Assembly: GCF_016820585.1 (NCBI RefSeq)
Contig: NZ_JADHDX010000001.1
Span: 124,001 to 188,000, forward strand
Source: Arthrobacter beigongshangensis
GTDB taxonomy: Bacteria; Bacillota; Bacilli; Bacillales_A; Planococcaceae
DNA length: 64,000 bases
Direction: 5' to 3'
The notes under the pieces are model-generated. The model had not been told where the DNA came from, made no database searches, and saw only the letters and a program-made list of their open reading frames with translations. Shown here in pieces: positions 25,085 to 34,598 of this stretch. How positions within the stretch are numbered: the stretch's first letter is position 1; the number at the start of each line of letters is the position of its first letter. Both the position numbers and the translations under genes were made by a program.

Positions 25085-25897
25085 ATGAGAATTAATCACA
25101 ACATTGCGGCACTTAACACACACCGCCAACTAACTTTCAACAACTCAAACGCTTCAAAAAACCTAGAAAAACTTTCTTCAGGTTATAAAATTAACCGTGC
25201 AGGAGACGATGCTGCTGGTCTTGCAATCTCCGAAAAAATGCGTGGTCAAATCCGTGGTTTGGATATGGCGGCTAAAAACGCTCAAGATGGTATTTCTTTA
25301 ATCCAAACAGCTGAAGGGGCACTAAACGAAACACACTCAATCCTTCAACGTATGCGTGAACTAGCAGTACAAGCAGCAAACGATACAAACGTTACAGCTG
25401 ACCGTACATCTATTAAAGATGAATTAACTGCACTTACATCTGAAATTGACCGCATTGCTAAAAATACAGAGTTTAACACTCAAAATCTATTAGATGGCTC
25501 ATTCTCAGGTAAAACATTCCATATCGGAGCGAACTCTGGACAAGCAATTACACTAACAATTGGTAGTATGGATTCTACAAAATTAGGTGTTAATACTATT
25601 TCTGTAAGTAATACATCTAAGGCAAGTGACGCTATTACAAAAATTAATACAGCAATTGAATCAGTTTCAACACAACGTTCTAAATTAGGTGCTGTTCAAA
25701 ACCGTCTAGAACATACAATTAATAACTTGGGTGCTTCAACAGAAAACTTAACAGCGGCAGAATCACGTATTCGTGACGTAGATATGGCGAAAGAAATGAT
25801 GGAGTTCACGAAGAACAATATCTTAACACAGGCAGCACAAGCAATGCTGGCACAAGCGAACCAACAGCCACAAGGTGTTCTTCAATTACTTCGATAA
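25085..25897 (+). CDS. hag: Flagellin 2
   Basis: A 270-residue flagellin, almost identical to flagellin 1 in its N-terminal 125 and C-terminal 75 residues but with a different centre (TKLGVNTISVSNTSKASDAI). At the DNA level its 5' third differs from hag1 and hag3 at many synonymous positions. It has its own SigD promoter, CsrA hairpin and terminator. ATG at 25085 follows AAGGAGG; the frame beginning at 25046 is leader only. Confidence 0.96.
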   Translation: MRINHNIAALNTHRQLTFNNSNASKNLEKLSSGYKINRAGDDAAGLAISEKMRGQIRGLDMAAKNAQDGISLIQTAEGALNETHSILQRMRELAVQAANDTNVTADRTSIKDELTALTSEIDRIAKNTEFNTQNLLDGSFSGKTFHIGANSGQAITLTIGSMDSTKLGVNTISVSNTSKASDAITKINTAIESVSTQRSKLGAVQNRLEHTINNLGASTENLTAAESRIRDVDMAKEMMEFTKNNILTQAAQAMLAQANQQPQGVLQLLR

Positions 25898-25917
25898 GAT
25901 TATTAATAGTTTAAAAC

Positions 25918-25951
25918 AGCACTTTGGGTGAAATAGGCCAAAGTGCTTTCA
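25918..25951 (+). terminator. Terminator after hag2
   Basis: AGCACTTTGG pairs with CCAAAGTGCT over ten bases, followed by TTC; the T-run is short, so read-through into hag3 is possible. Confidence 0.75.
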
Positions 25952-25965
25952 GAAAAAAATTCTGA

Positions 25966-25983
25966 GTTTGCAAGGATGCAAAC
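25966..25983 (+). promoter_or_regulatory. CsrA-binding hairpin in the hag3 leader
   Basis: GTTTGCA-AGGA-TGCAAAC: same stem length and loop position as in hag1, with paired substitutions in the stem. Confidence 0.85.
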
Positions 25984-26010
25984 AATAGACACTCAAGGAG
26001 GAAATTAAAC

Positions 26011-26829
26011 ATGAGAATTAATCACAACATCGCAGCACTTAATACGCACCGCCAACTATCTTTCAACAATGCAAATGCTTCAAAAAACCTAGAAAAACTT
26101 TCTTCAGGTTATAAAATTAACCGTGCAGGGGATGACGCTGCAGGTCTAGCGATCTCTGAAAAAATGCGTGGTCAAATCCGTGGTTTGGATATGGCAGCAA
26201 AAAATGCGCAAGACGGTATCTCTTTGATCCAGACAGCTGAAGGTGCACTAAACGAAACACATTCAATCCTTCAACGTATGCGTGAGCTAGCAGTTCAAGC
26301 AGCAAACGATACAAACGTTGCTAAAGACCGTACATCTATCCAAGACGAGCTAACTGAACTAACTGCTGAGATTGACCGTATTGCTAAGAATACTGAGTTC
26401 AACACGCAGAACTTATTGAATGGTTCGTTTTCTGCAAAAACGTTCCATATTGGAGCGAATTCTGGACAAGCAATTAAGCTATCAATTACTACTATGGACT
26501 CAAAAGCTTTAAAAGTTACAGCAGGTGCTGTGGCAGTTGACACGACAACAAATGCAAGTAAAGCAATTACTGCAATTAATACAGCAATTGAATCAGTTTC
26601 AACACAACGTTCTAAATTAGGTGCTGTTCAAAACCGTCTAGAACATACAATTAATAACTTGGGTGCTTCATCAGAAAATCTAACAGCAGCAGAATCTCGT
26701 ATTCGTGACGTAGATATGGCGAAAGAAATGATGGAGTTCACGAAGAACAATATCTTGACACAAGCAGCACAAGCAATGTTGGCGCAAGCGAACCAACAGC
26801 CACAAGGTGTTCTTCAGTTACTACGATAA
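26011..26829 (+). CDS. hag: Flagellin 3
   Basis: A 272-residue flagellin with the conserved ends and the most divergent centre of the three (IKLSITTMDSKALKVTAG ... TTTNASKAIT). Its first 300 bases differ from hag1 at only about three positions, far fewer than either differs from hag2. The 113-bp gap before it contains the hag2 terminator and the CsrA hairpin but no SigD promoter that I can find, so it may depend on read-through. A terminator follows. Confidence 0.95.
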   Translation: MRINHNIAALNTHRQLSFNNANASKNLEKLSSGYKINRAGDDAAGLAISEKMRGQIRGLDMAAKNAQDGISLIQTAEGALNETHSILQRMRELAVQAANDTNVAKDRTSIQDELTELTAEIDRIAKNTEFNTQNLLNGSFSAKTFHIGANSGQAIKLSITTMDSKALKVTAGAVAVDTTTNASKAITAINTAIESVSTQRSKLGAVQNRLEHTINNLGASSENLTAAESRIRDVDMAKEMMEFTKNNILTQAAQAMLAQANQQPQGVLQLLR

Positions 26830-26848
26830 TTTATAACAATTATACTTG

Positions 26849-26882
26849 GACCTTCCCTTTATATTTAGGGAAGGTCTCTTTA
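26849..26882 (+). terminator. Terminator after hag3
   Basis: GACCTTCCCT pairs with AGGGAAGGTC, followed by TCTTT. Confidence 0.88.
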
Positions 26883-26924
26883 AATTTTACTAAATTGACC
26901 GATATAAAATAGGAGGTGAAAAAG

Positions 26925-28652
26925 TTGGTGCAGACTTATATAATTGAAAAAATTCCTGCGAAAAATGGTTTATTCACACTTAAAGTGAATAATTTATTTT
27001 TACATAGTAAATATGATCCGTTAAAGGAATCAGAACAATTTGCCCAAAAACATTATACAGAAAACTATTTACACATAATGTTTGGGTTTGGACTTGGCTA
27101 TTATGCAAGTGCTCTTCAAAGGAAATTTGGAGAAAACGACAGGCTAATCATTATAGATCCGTTATTTGAGAAACATGAAAACAGTACTGAACTAGAGGGG
27201 ATTCCAATTTTTTACGATATTGATCCCCAAAAAATAGAATCGGAAATAAAGAAATTACTTGTTGAGTATGCGGTTAATGTAAAAGTTATTTGTTTGCCAA
27301 ATCATGAAAAGTTATTCCCTACAGAATATAAAAGAGTATTGAATATCGTTCAAGATGTATTGAGAATAAATGCAATTTATCGTAATACTATTAATTTTTT
27401 TGCAGAGTCGTGGCAAGAAAATTATGTTCGTAATCTAATTCATGTACTAAAGGATGAAAGTTTGACAACATTGGAGAAAAGGTTTGATTTTCCAGTAGTA
27501 GTTGCATCTGGTGGACCATCGTTAATCAAGCAAATACCGAAGCTCAAAGAAGTAAGAAATAAGATAATTTTAATAGCATCTGGCTCCACAATTAATACAT
27601 TGCTTCATTACAATATAGAACCTGATTTTATAGTTTCAATTGATGGTAGTGAAAATAATTATAATCATTTTAAAGACAATGTTTTTACAAATTCTTATTT
27701 TATTTACAGTATTCGAAACCATTATAAAATCCGTAACCAATTTAAAAAAAGAGCATTTAGTTTTATACCTTCAATTGAGTCTGATGTTCGGGAGCATGTA
27801 GAAAAGATAACCCACCAAAAACTACCTATGTTATTTGGTGGTTCTTCAGTAGCGAACTATGCTTTAACAATCAGCTTATATATATCAACTGGGAAAATTG
27901 CACTAGTTGGTCAAGATCTTGCTTATACTGATAATAAAACACATGCTGAGCATAACAAATATTTTAAGAAAGTGGATGATAATTTCAAGAAGGAAAGAAG
28001 TGCATTTTATATTGAAGGATATAATGGCGATCAAGTCCTAACAGATGCCCCGCTTCTATCTATGAAAAAGAATTTCGAACAAATTTTGGAGCTTTCAAAT
28101 GAAAAAGATAGACTATTTAACTGTACAGAAGGCGGAGCAAAAATTGAAGGGTTTCAACAAATAAGTTTTAATGATTTTTGTTGTGATTTATCAGATATTA
28201 ATATAGATTTAAATTTTGATGAGATTAATAATATAAATATAGGGAATTTCGTGGATGAAATCGAAAAGGAAATTATAACATACGAGAAGCTAGTGGTATC
28301 ATTGGACAAGGCTTCAAAGTTATTAAAAAGAAATAAAAGTAATTCTACTTTTAATAATAAAGTTATTAGAGGATTAGATAAGATTGATAAAGAAATCAAA
28401 AAAATATTTGATACTGTTTCGATGAATTCGATTGTCGAGCCGATTACTATAGACACATTAAATTACTTTTTACCGAAACAAAATGAAAGTAAAAAAGAAG
28501 AGTTTGACCGAGTCTTTAGTCAAAATGACCAATTGTATAATCGATTATTGAGTGCAGCAAAGCTATCTAAGCAATATACCGAAGAATTACTAGAAGACGT
28601 GACTAAAATAACGGAAGGTGAGAATAATGATGGATCTACACGAACTAATTGA
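26925..28652 (+). CDS. Maf-type motility glycosyltransferase 1
   Basis: About 575 residues of the motility-associated factor family (DUF115). The core region has VVASGGPSLIKQIPKL, IASGSTINTLLHYNIEPDF with SIDGS, GGSSVANYALTI and VGQDLAYTDNKTHAE, the sugar-nucleotide-binding pattern of Maf proteins that attach nonulosonic acids to Ser/Thr of flagellin. The C-terminal 180 residues are helical. The GTG at 26916 overlaps the ribosome site AGGAGG; TTG at 26925, eight bases behind it, is the likely start. First gene of the glycosylation cluster. Confidence 0.9.
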   Translation: MVQTYIIEKIPAKNGLFTLKVNNLFLHSKYDPLKESEQFAQKHYTENYLHIMFGFGLGYYASALQRKFGENDRLIIIDPLFEKHENSTELEGIPIFYDIDPQKIESEIKKLLVEYAVNVKVICLPNHEKLFPTEYKRVLNIVQDVLRINAIYRNTINFFAESWQENYVRNLIHVLKDESLTTLEKRFDFPVVVASGGPSLIKQIPKLKEVRNKIILIASGSTINTLLHYNIEPDFIVSIDGSENNYNHFKDNVFTNSYFIYSIRNHYKIRNQFKKRAFSFIPSIESDVREHVEKITHQKLPMLFGGSSVANYALTISLYISTGKIALVGQDLAYTDNKTHAEHNKYFKKVDDNFKKERSAFYIEGYNGDQVLTDAPLLSMKKNFEQILELSNEKDRLFNCTEGGAKIEGFQQISFNDFCCDLSDINIDLNFDEINNINIGNFVDEIEKEIITYEKLVVSLDKASKLLKRNKSNSTFNNKVIRGLDKIDKEIKKIFDTVSMNSIVEPITIDTLNYFLPKQNESKKEEFDRVFSQNDQLYNRLLSAAKLSKQYTEELLEDVTKITEGENNDGSTRTN

Positions 28653-28971
28653 ATCTTATAATGAATATATTAAAAAAATGCCTACTGGTTGTCAAAAAGT
28701 TGCAGATAGTTTACGGGAAGACCGAATTTCCGAAGCGATGCAAGATATTATTGATTTTTCAGAAGGAGCTAATTGGTTAGCTAAAATGAGTGAATATTTT
28801 AGAGAAAATGGTATTTTGGTTAACTTGGAAACAGGTAAAATTCATGAATATTTACATGAAGTGAATAGTGGATTGGAAATTCAAGATTATATCGTTGTTG
28901 CAGATATGTTTGAATATGAAATTATGCCTTTCTTTGATGAGAACAGTCAAGATGTTAAATTGATGATATGA
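28627..28971 (+). CDS. Small hypothetical protein between the Maf genes
   Basis: A 114-residue acidic, helical protein (MMDLHELIESYNEYIKKMPTG ... DIIDFSEGANWLAKMSEYF). It starts inside the end of maf1, behind GGAAGGTGA, and its stop overlaps the start of maf2, so all three are translationally linked. I do not recognise the family. The embedding suggests a role with the glycosyltransferases, for instance as chaperone or adaptor for flagellin; that is inference. Confidence 0.8.
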   Translation: MMDLHELIESYNEYIKKMPTGCQKVADSLREDRISEAMQDIIDFSEGANWLAKMSEYFRENGILVNLETGKIHEYLHEVNSGLEIQDYIVVADMFEYEIMPFFDENSQDVKLMI

Positions 28972-30191
28972 CATGGGAAGTGGAAGAAAGTCGTAATGGT
29001 TCCTATACGTTAAAAGGAAATGGTCTATATGTTTATAGTAAATATAATCCTGAACAGGATGTTGAGAAGTTTATAACAGCCGAAACAAATTTTTTAATGG
29101 ACAGCTATTTTCTAATAGGATTAGGACTTGGCTATCATATCCGGGTATTACTGGAGAAGACTAATCATCAGAAAATTTATGTTTTTCCAGTAAACGATAC
29201 GGAGTTAAATGTATTTGAAACCTACAGTAATAAGGAATTGTTAAATAATGAACGGGTTTTGTTAGTGAGTTTAGAGCAAATACCAGAGATTTTAATGATG
29301 GATAATCTACAAGTCATTATACCGTTACAATGGGTTAAGGCCCTAGGAAATAAACATCCGTTACATGACTATCTTCTTGATATTAAAACGCGACAAATGA
29401 GTTATAAATCTTCAAATCAGTTATTAAAAGAAAACTTTTATAATAACATTCAAAATGAGGATCCAACTATTACTGAATGGCAACAGTATTTTGCAGGGCA
29501 GGCTGCGTGCATTGTATCAGCAGGACCATCATTAGACGAAACGATTAGTTTATTACAGAAAATTAAAGATAAAGTTTTTATTATTTCAGTGGGATCAGCG
29601 TTGAAAGTGTTAGTAAGTCATTCTATCATACCGAACGCTGTCATCATTACTGATCCATCAATACATGTAGTTAGGCAAATTGACCAAGCAAAATATGTTG
29701 GCCCACTTTTTTATTTATCAACGGCAAATCATAATATGACCCAAATCCATAAGTATAACCGATATATTATTTTTCAGGAGGGTTATCCTGATGCAGAAAA
29801 TTACGCAGATACTTTAAATGCTTCGCTGTTGGAAACAGGTGGCTCGGTCGCAACAACTGCTTTATCTTTATTGGAGTACATGGGGTTTCAAAACATCTTT
29901 TTATTTGGACAAGATTTAGGATTTACTAAAGGTAGAACGCATGCGAATGGTTCGACATCAGGTGTATCAGTCAGTGAAAAATATAACTTTCAAGAAGTAG
30001 CAGCGAATAGTGACGACATGATCTATACAACGCCCAATTTATTAGCTTTTAAAAAATGGTTTGAAAGAAAAGCGAAAAGGACTCATATGAATATTTATAA
30101 TACGTCTTGGAATGGTGCAAATATCAAAGGTGCTCCATTTATTGTTGAAGAAGACGTGCTCAGAATAGTTAATTTGTCGGATCTAAATTAG
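28968..30191 (+). CDS. Maf-type motility glycosyltransferase 2
   Basis: A 407-residue DUF115/Maf protein, shorter than Maf1 because it lacks the long C-terminal helical part. Motifs: AACIVSAGPSLDETISLL, IISVGSALKVLVSHSIIPNA, ITDPS, ETGGSVATTALSLLEYMG and FLFGQDLGFTKGRTHANG. Both Maf proteins start with a similar region (NGLYVYSKYNPEQD; NLFLHSKYDPLKE), so they are paralogues. Two glycosyltransferases may serve different flagellins or different sugars. Confidence 0.9.
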   Translation: MTWEVEESRNGSYTLKGNGLYVYSKYNPEQDVEKFITAETNFLMDSYFLIGLGLGYHIRVLLEKTNHQKIYVFPVNDTELNVFETYSNKELLNNERVLLVSLEQIPEILMMDNLQVIIPLQWVKALGNKHPLHDYLLDIKTRQMSYKSSNQLLKENFYNNIQNEDPTITEWQQYFAGQAACIVSAGPSLDETISLLQKIKDKVFIISVGSALKVLVSHSIIPNAVIITDPSIHVVRQIDQAKYVGPLFYLSTANHNMTQIHKYNRYIIFQEGYPDAENYADTLNASLLETGGSVATTALSLLEYMGFQNIFLFGQDLGFTKGRTHANGSTSGVSVSEKYNFQEVAANSDDMIYTTPNLLAFKKWFERKAKRTHMNIYNTSWNGANIKGAPFIVEEDVLRIVNLSDLN

Positions 30192-30237
30192 AAATTATTA
30201 ATAAAAGGTATTTCTACAAAGAATGGGATGAATATAA

Positions 30238-31239
30238 TTGACTAAAAAAATTCTTATAACTGGCGCAGATGGTTTCATAGGATCTCATCTAACAGAAGAA
30301 CTAATCCAACAAGGCTATGACGTTCGTGCATTCGTTTATTATAATTCATTCAACTCATGGGGGTGGCTGGATCAATCATCTCCGGAAATTCAGAACAATT
30401 TAGACGTTTTTGCAGGAGATATCCGTGATCCACACGGTGTGAAAGAAGCAATGAAAGGCTGTACGCACGTTCTTAACTTGGCTGCGTTAATTGCAATTCC
30501 TTATTCGTATCATTCACCTGATACATATGTCGACACGAATATTAAAGGGACTTTGAATGTTGTCCAGGCAGCGCGGGAGTTAGGCGTTGAAAAAGTTGTC
30601 CACACATCGACAAGCGAGGTGTATGGAACTGCACAATATGTACCTATTGACGAGAACCATCCTTTACAAGGACAGTCCCCTTATTCGGCAACAAAAATAG
30701 CAGCAGATCAGATGGCTCTTTCATTTTACCGATCTTTTGATACACCTGTGTCAATTATCCGACCGTTTAACACCTACGGACCACGACAATCCGCCCGAGC
30801 GGTTATTCCAACGATTATTGGACAGCTTGCAGCAGGAAACACAACCATCAAGTTAGGTGCAATTAGCCCAACACGCGATTTTAACTATGTAAAAGACACA
30901 GTGAATGGCTTCATCTCTGTGATGAATAGCGATAAATCTGTCGGTGAAGTGATAAATATCGGCTCTAACTATGAAGTGTCAATCGGTGAAACTGCCGGAA
31001 TGATTGCCGACATTATGAATGTTAATTTAATGATTGAAACAGATGAACAGCGTCTACGTCCAGATAAAAGTGAGGTAGAGCGCCTGTGGGCTGCCAATCA
31101 AAAGGCAAAGGATTTACTTGGATGGGCACCGAATTATGGTGGTAAAGAAGGCTTTAGGCGAGGCCTTGAAGAAACGATTGAATGGTTTACAAACTCCAAG
31201 AATCTCGCATCTTACAAAACGGATGTGTATAACATATGA
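30238..31239 (+). CDS. legB: NAD-dependent sugar dehydratase, LegB-like
   Basis: A 333-residue short-chain dehydrogenase/epimerase: nucleotide-binding ILITGADGFIGSHL at the N-terminus, catalytic SPYSATKIAADQ (YxxxK) near residue 150 and a C-terminal substrate region. In legionaminic acid pathways LegB is the 4,6-dehydratase that acts on the UDP- or GDP-linked GlcNAc. Start is TTG at 30238; the ribosome site GGGATG is weak. Its stop overlaps the start of the next gene. Confidence 0.88.
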   Translation: MTKKILITGADGFIGSHLTEELIQQGYDVRAFVYYNSFNSWGWLDQSSPEIQNNLDVFAGDIRDPHGVKEAMKGCTHVLNLAALIAIPYSYHSPDTYVDTNIKGTLNVVQAARELGVEKVVHTSTSEVYGTAQYVPIDENHPLQGQSPYSATKIAADQMALSFYRSFDTPVSIIRPFNTYGPRQSARAVIPTIIGQLAAGNTTIKLGAISPTRDFNYVKDTVNGFISVMNSDKSVGEVINIGSNYEVSIGETAGMIADIMNVNLMIETDEQRLRPDKSEVERLWAANQKAKDLLGWAPNYGGKEGFRRGLEETIEWFTNSKNLASYKTDVYNI

Positions 31240-32390
31240 ACGAGCAATGGATTAGCTTTGCGAATGGCATAAAAGATTTATATCAAAAGGATTTTGTACC
31301 ACTTCATGAACCGACTTTTAATGAAACAGAAATCGACTATGTAACGGATTGTGTCAAGTCAGGTTGGGTTTCTTCAGTGGGAAAGTATGTTGATCGTTTT
31401 GAGCAGGAGTTAGCTGAGTTTACAGGAGTGCAGCGTACAGTTGCCGTAGTGAATGGCACTGCCGCCCTTCAGATAGCTTTGAAGATAGCGGGAGTACAAC
31501 AAGATGATGAAGTGTTTATGCCCTCTCTAACGTTTGTAGCGACAGCTAATGCAGCCTCATACTTGCAAGCAGTCCCACATTTTGTTGATGTGAGTGAAAA
31601 AACACTTGGACTGGATCCAGTTAAACTTGAAGAGCATATTAAAGACATTGGGGAAATGAAAAGCGGGCAATTGACGAATAAGCACACAGGTAGAATCATT
31701 CGTGCGGTCGTCCCCATGCACACATTCGGACATCCAGTTGACCTTGATCCTTTAATCGAAGTATGTGAGCGCTATAATTTTGTTCTTGTGGAAGATGCCG
31801 CTGAATCACTTGGTTCCTATTATAAAGGAAAACATACAGGTGGTTTTGGCCGCGTGAGTGCACTTAGCTTCAACGGTAATAAAATCATGACAACTGGCGG
31901 TGGCGGTGCTATTTTAACGAATGATGACAAGCTTGCCGATTATGCTAAACACATAACGACGACTGCGAAAGTTCCGCATCGCTGGGCATATGAGCATGAT
32001 GAAATTGGTTATAATTATAGAATGCCGAATATTAATGCAGCACTTGGCTGTGCACAGTTGCAAAAAATATCGACATTTATTGAAGAAAAAAGACAGCTTA
32101 CAGAGATATACGAGGAATTGGTTAGTGGATTAGATGGCGTATCGCTATTTAAGGAACCCACTAATACAACAGGAAACTACTGGTTGCAAACATTGGTGTT
32201 AGAGCAAAAGCATAATCGTGATGCTGTCTTGGACTTTTTAAATGAAAATGGTGTCATGTCGCGTCCGATTTGGACTCCCATGCATGAGTTAGAGTTATTT
32301 AAAAATATGCCGACAGCTGATTTAACGATTACGAAGAAGTTAAAAAATACATTGATTAATATTCCAAGTACACCGCTGAAAGTGAAGTGA
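31236..32390 (+). CDS. legC: Aminotransferase LegC
   Basis: A 384-residue DegT/DnrJ/EryC1-type, PLP-dependent aminotransferase. Visible are PSLTFVATANAASYLQAVPHFVDV, EDAAESLGSYYKG and SFNGNKIMTTGGGGAI with the Schiff-base lysine. The residues match the LegC subgroup, which aminates C4 of the keto-sugar made by LegB. It overlaps legB by four bases. Confidence 0.9.
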   Translation: MNEQWISFANGIKDLYQKDFVPLHEPTFNETEIDYVTDCVKSGWVSSVGKYVDRFEQELAEFTGVQRTVAVVNGTAALQIALKIAGVQQDDEVFMPSLTFVATANAASYLQAVPHFVDVSEKTLGLDPVKLEEHIKDIGEMKSGQLTNKHTGRIIRAVVPMHTFGHPVDLDPLIEVCERYNFVLVEDAAESLGSYYKGKHTGGFGRVSALSFNGNKIMTTGGGGAILTNDDKLADYAKHITTTAKVPHRWAYEHDEIGYNYRMPNINAALGCAQLQKISTFIEEKRQLTEIYEELVSGLDGVSLFKEPTNTTGNYWLQTLVLEQKHNRDAVLDFLNENGVMSRPIWTPMHELELFKNMPTADLTITKKLKNTLINIPSTPLKVK

Positions 32391-32394
32391 GATA

Positions 32395-33522
32395 ATGCGT
32401 CGGAAAATATGTATTGTCACTGGGACACGTGCGGAATATGGACTGCTGTATTGGCTCATGAAAGAAATTCAACAAGATGCCGAGTTTGAATTACAAATCG
32501 TTGTCACGGGTATGCATTTGTCGCCAGAATTTGGTTTGACCTATAAGCAGATTGAGCAGGACGGCTTTGTTATTGATGAGAAGGTAGAGATGCTGTTGTC
32601 ATCAGATACCTCAGTCGGAGTAGCTAAATCAATGGGACTTGCAACAATCGGCTTTACAGACGCATTGGATCGTTTAAAGCCGGATCTCCTTATTATTCTT
32701 GGCGATCGATTTGAAATGCTAGCGGTAGCACAAACGGCGCTTGTGATGCAGATTCCTATCGCTCATATTCACGGCGGTGAATTAACTTTTGGTGCCTATG
32801 ATGATGCCATTCGCCATTCGATTACGAAAATGGCGACTTGGCATTTTGTCAGTACAGAATCACATCGTAAGCGAATTATTCAGCTTGGGGAACATCCAGA
32901 ACGTATCTGGAATGTCGGGGCACTTGGGATTGAAAATATATTAAAAATTCCTTTGTTATCTAAAGCCGCATTATATAAAGAACTAAAAATTGATGATAAC
33001 ATGCCGTTGTTTTTAATTACCTATCATCCGGAAACAAATGGAGCTACAAATGGTATGCAACCGTTGTTATCTGCTTTGAGCCACTATCCGAATCACAACC
33101 TTGTTTTTACAAAAGCAAATGCAGATAATGGCGGAAGAAAAATTAATGAAGCAATTGAACAATTTGTATTAAACAATGCGAATGCATTTCTATTTGAATC
33201 GCTGGGACAATTACGTTATTTAAGTGCAGTAAAGCATTCAACTGCTGTGATTGGTAATTCCTCCAGTGGACTAATTGAAGTGCCTTACTTGCAGACACCG
33301 ACGGTTAATTGTGGTGATCGTCAGTTAGGAAGGCAACGTCCGTCTTCAGTTATAAATACTTCCCTTGATGAAGAATCTATTGAAGAAGCAATTGATGTAG
33401 CGCTGAAATTTGAAGGACCCTACGGACAAATATTTGGTGATGGAGAAGTTTCGACAAAAATCATCAAACAAATTAAAAACTTATCGTCCTATTCAATTCA
33501 AAAGGAGTTTTATGACTTATGA
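32395..33522 (+). CDS. legG: Hydrolysing UDP-sugar 2-epimerase (LegG/NeuC type)
   Basis: A 375-residue enzyme with GTRAEYGLL, LGDRFEMLAVAQTAL, HIHGGELTFGAYDDAIRHSITKMA and GNSSSGLIEVPYLQTPTVNCGDRQLGR, all typical of NeuC/LegG. It removes the nucleotide and inverts C2 to give the free 6-deoxy-mannose derivative. Its end overlaps the start of the synthase gene by four bases. Confidence 0.92.
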   Translation: MRRKICIVTGTRAEYGLLYWLMKEIQQDAEFELQIVVTGMHLSPEFGLTYKQIEQDGFVIDEKVEMLLSSDTSVGVAKSMGLATIGFTDALDRLKPDLLIILGDRFEMLAVAQTALVMQIPIAHIHGGELTFGAYDDAIRHSITKMATWHFVSTESHRKRIIQLGEHPERIWNVGALGIENILKIPLLSKAALYKELKIDDNMPLFLITYHPETNGATNGMQPLLSALSHYPNHNLVFTKANADNGGRKINEAIEQFVLNNANAFLFESLGQLRYLSAVKHSTAVIGNSSSGLIEVPYLQTPTVNCGDRQLGRQRPSSVINTSLDEESIEEAIDVALKFEGPYGQIFGDGEVSTKIIKQIKNLSSYSIQKEFYDL

Positions 33523-34598
33523 GTAATCAAACGTACATCATCGCCGAAGCAGGCGTCAATCATAATGGCTCTCTTGATATGGCAAAAAAACTAGTAGATG
33601 TCGCAAAACAAGCTGGTGCAGATGCAGTGAAGTTTCAAACGTTTAAAGCGGAAAATTTGGTGACACGAGCTGCACAGCAAGCTGGTTATCAAGTGAGTAA
33701 TTTAGGAGAAACAACATCACAATTTGAGATGTTGAAAAAACTTGAATTATCCTATGAGGAGTTTGCTGAGCTGAAGAATTACTGTGATTCTACTCAGATT
33801 GAATTTTTATCGACGCCTTTTGATTTTGAAAGTGTTGATTTTTTATTAGATGATATTGGGATGAATACGCTCAAAATACCATCTGGTGAGTTGACAAATA
33901 GTCCTTTTATTCACTATATCGCAACAAAGAGAAAGCCGATGATTATATCGACAGGTATGGCGACGATGGATGATATCCATGAAGCATTGTCTTTCTTGGC
34001 CTATGGTTTAGCCTTTCCAGATCAATTGGTTGAATTGGAAAAAGTGGAAATACATTATCAAACACTAGAGGCCAAAACACTTTTGAAAGAATTTGTGACC
34101 GTTTTACATTGTACTACGGAGTACCCTGCACCATTTGAAACTATTAATTTAAGAGCTATGAATGAGATGGAAAAAGAACTTCGATTGCCGATTGGCTTTT
34201 CAGATCATTCTGAGGGAATCGCGGTCCCAATTGCTGCGGTGGCACTAGGTGCAGTAATAATCGAAAAGCATTTCACGTTAGACTGTAATTTACCGGGACC
34301 TGATCATCGGGCATCATTGGAGCCGAAAGAATTAGAGGAAATGGTGGTTGGGATTAGAGTAATTGAGCAATCTCTAGGCTCAGGAAATAAGCAGCCAACT
34401 TCAATTGAGCTTGAAAACCGTCTAGCGGCAAGGAAGAGTATTGTTGCCAAAGTGCAAATTGCGCCAGGTGACATACTGACCGAAGCTCATTTAGCCATTA
34501 AGCGACCTGGCAATGGGATGCCACCAACTGCTTATTGGTCCTTAATTGGAAAAACGGTCAAGCAATCATATGAAGTGGATGCACTGATCGATGAATAG
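33519..34598 (+). CDS. legI: Nonulosonic acid synthase (LegI/NeuB type)
   Basis: A 359-residue NeuB-family synthase that condenses the sugar with phosphoenolpyruvate. The N-terminal TIM barrel has IIAEAGVNHNGSLDMAKKL, ADAVKFQTFKAENLV and GFSDHSEGIAVPIAAVALGA; the C-terminal SAF (antifreeze-like) domain runs from about residue 300 with SIVAKVQIAPGDILT. Whether it makes sialic or legionaminic acid follows from the neighbours legB and legC, which favour the latter. Confidence 0.93.
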   Translation: MSNQTYIIAEAGVNHNGSLDMAKKLVDVAKQAGADAVKFQTFKAENLVTRAAQQAGYQVSNLGETTSQFEMLKKLELSYEEFAELKNYCDSTQIEFLSTPFDFESVDFLLDDIGMNTLKIPSGELTNSPFIHYIATKRKPMIISTGMATMDDIHEALSFLAYGLAFPDQLVELEKVEIHYQTLEAKTLLKEFVTVLHCTTEYPAPFETINLRAMNEMEKELRLPIGFSDHSEGIAVPIAAVALGAVIIEKHFTLDCNLPGPDHRASLEPKELEEMVVGIRVIEQSLGSGNKQPTSIELENRLAARKSIVAKVQIAPGDILTEAHLAIKRPGNGMPPTAYWSLIGKTVKQSYEVDALIDE

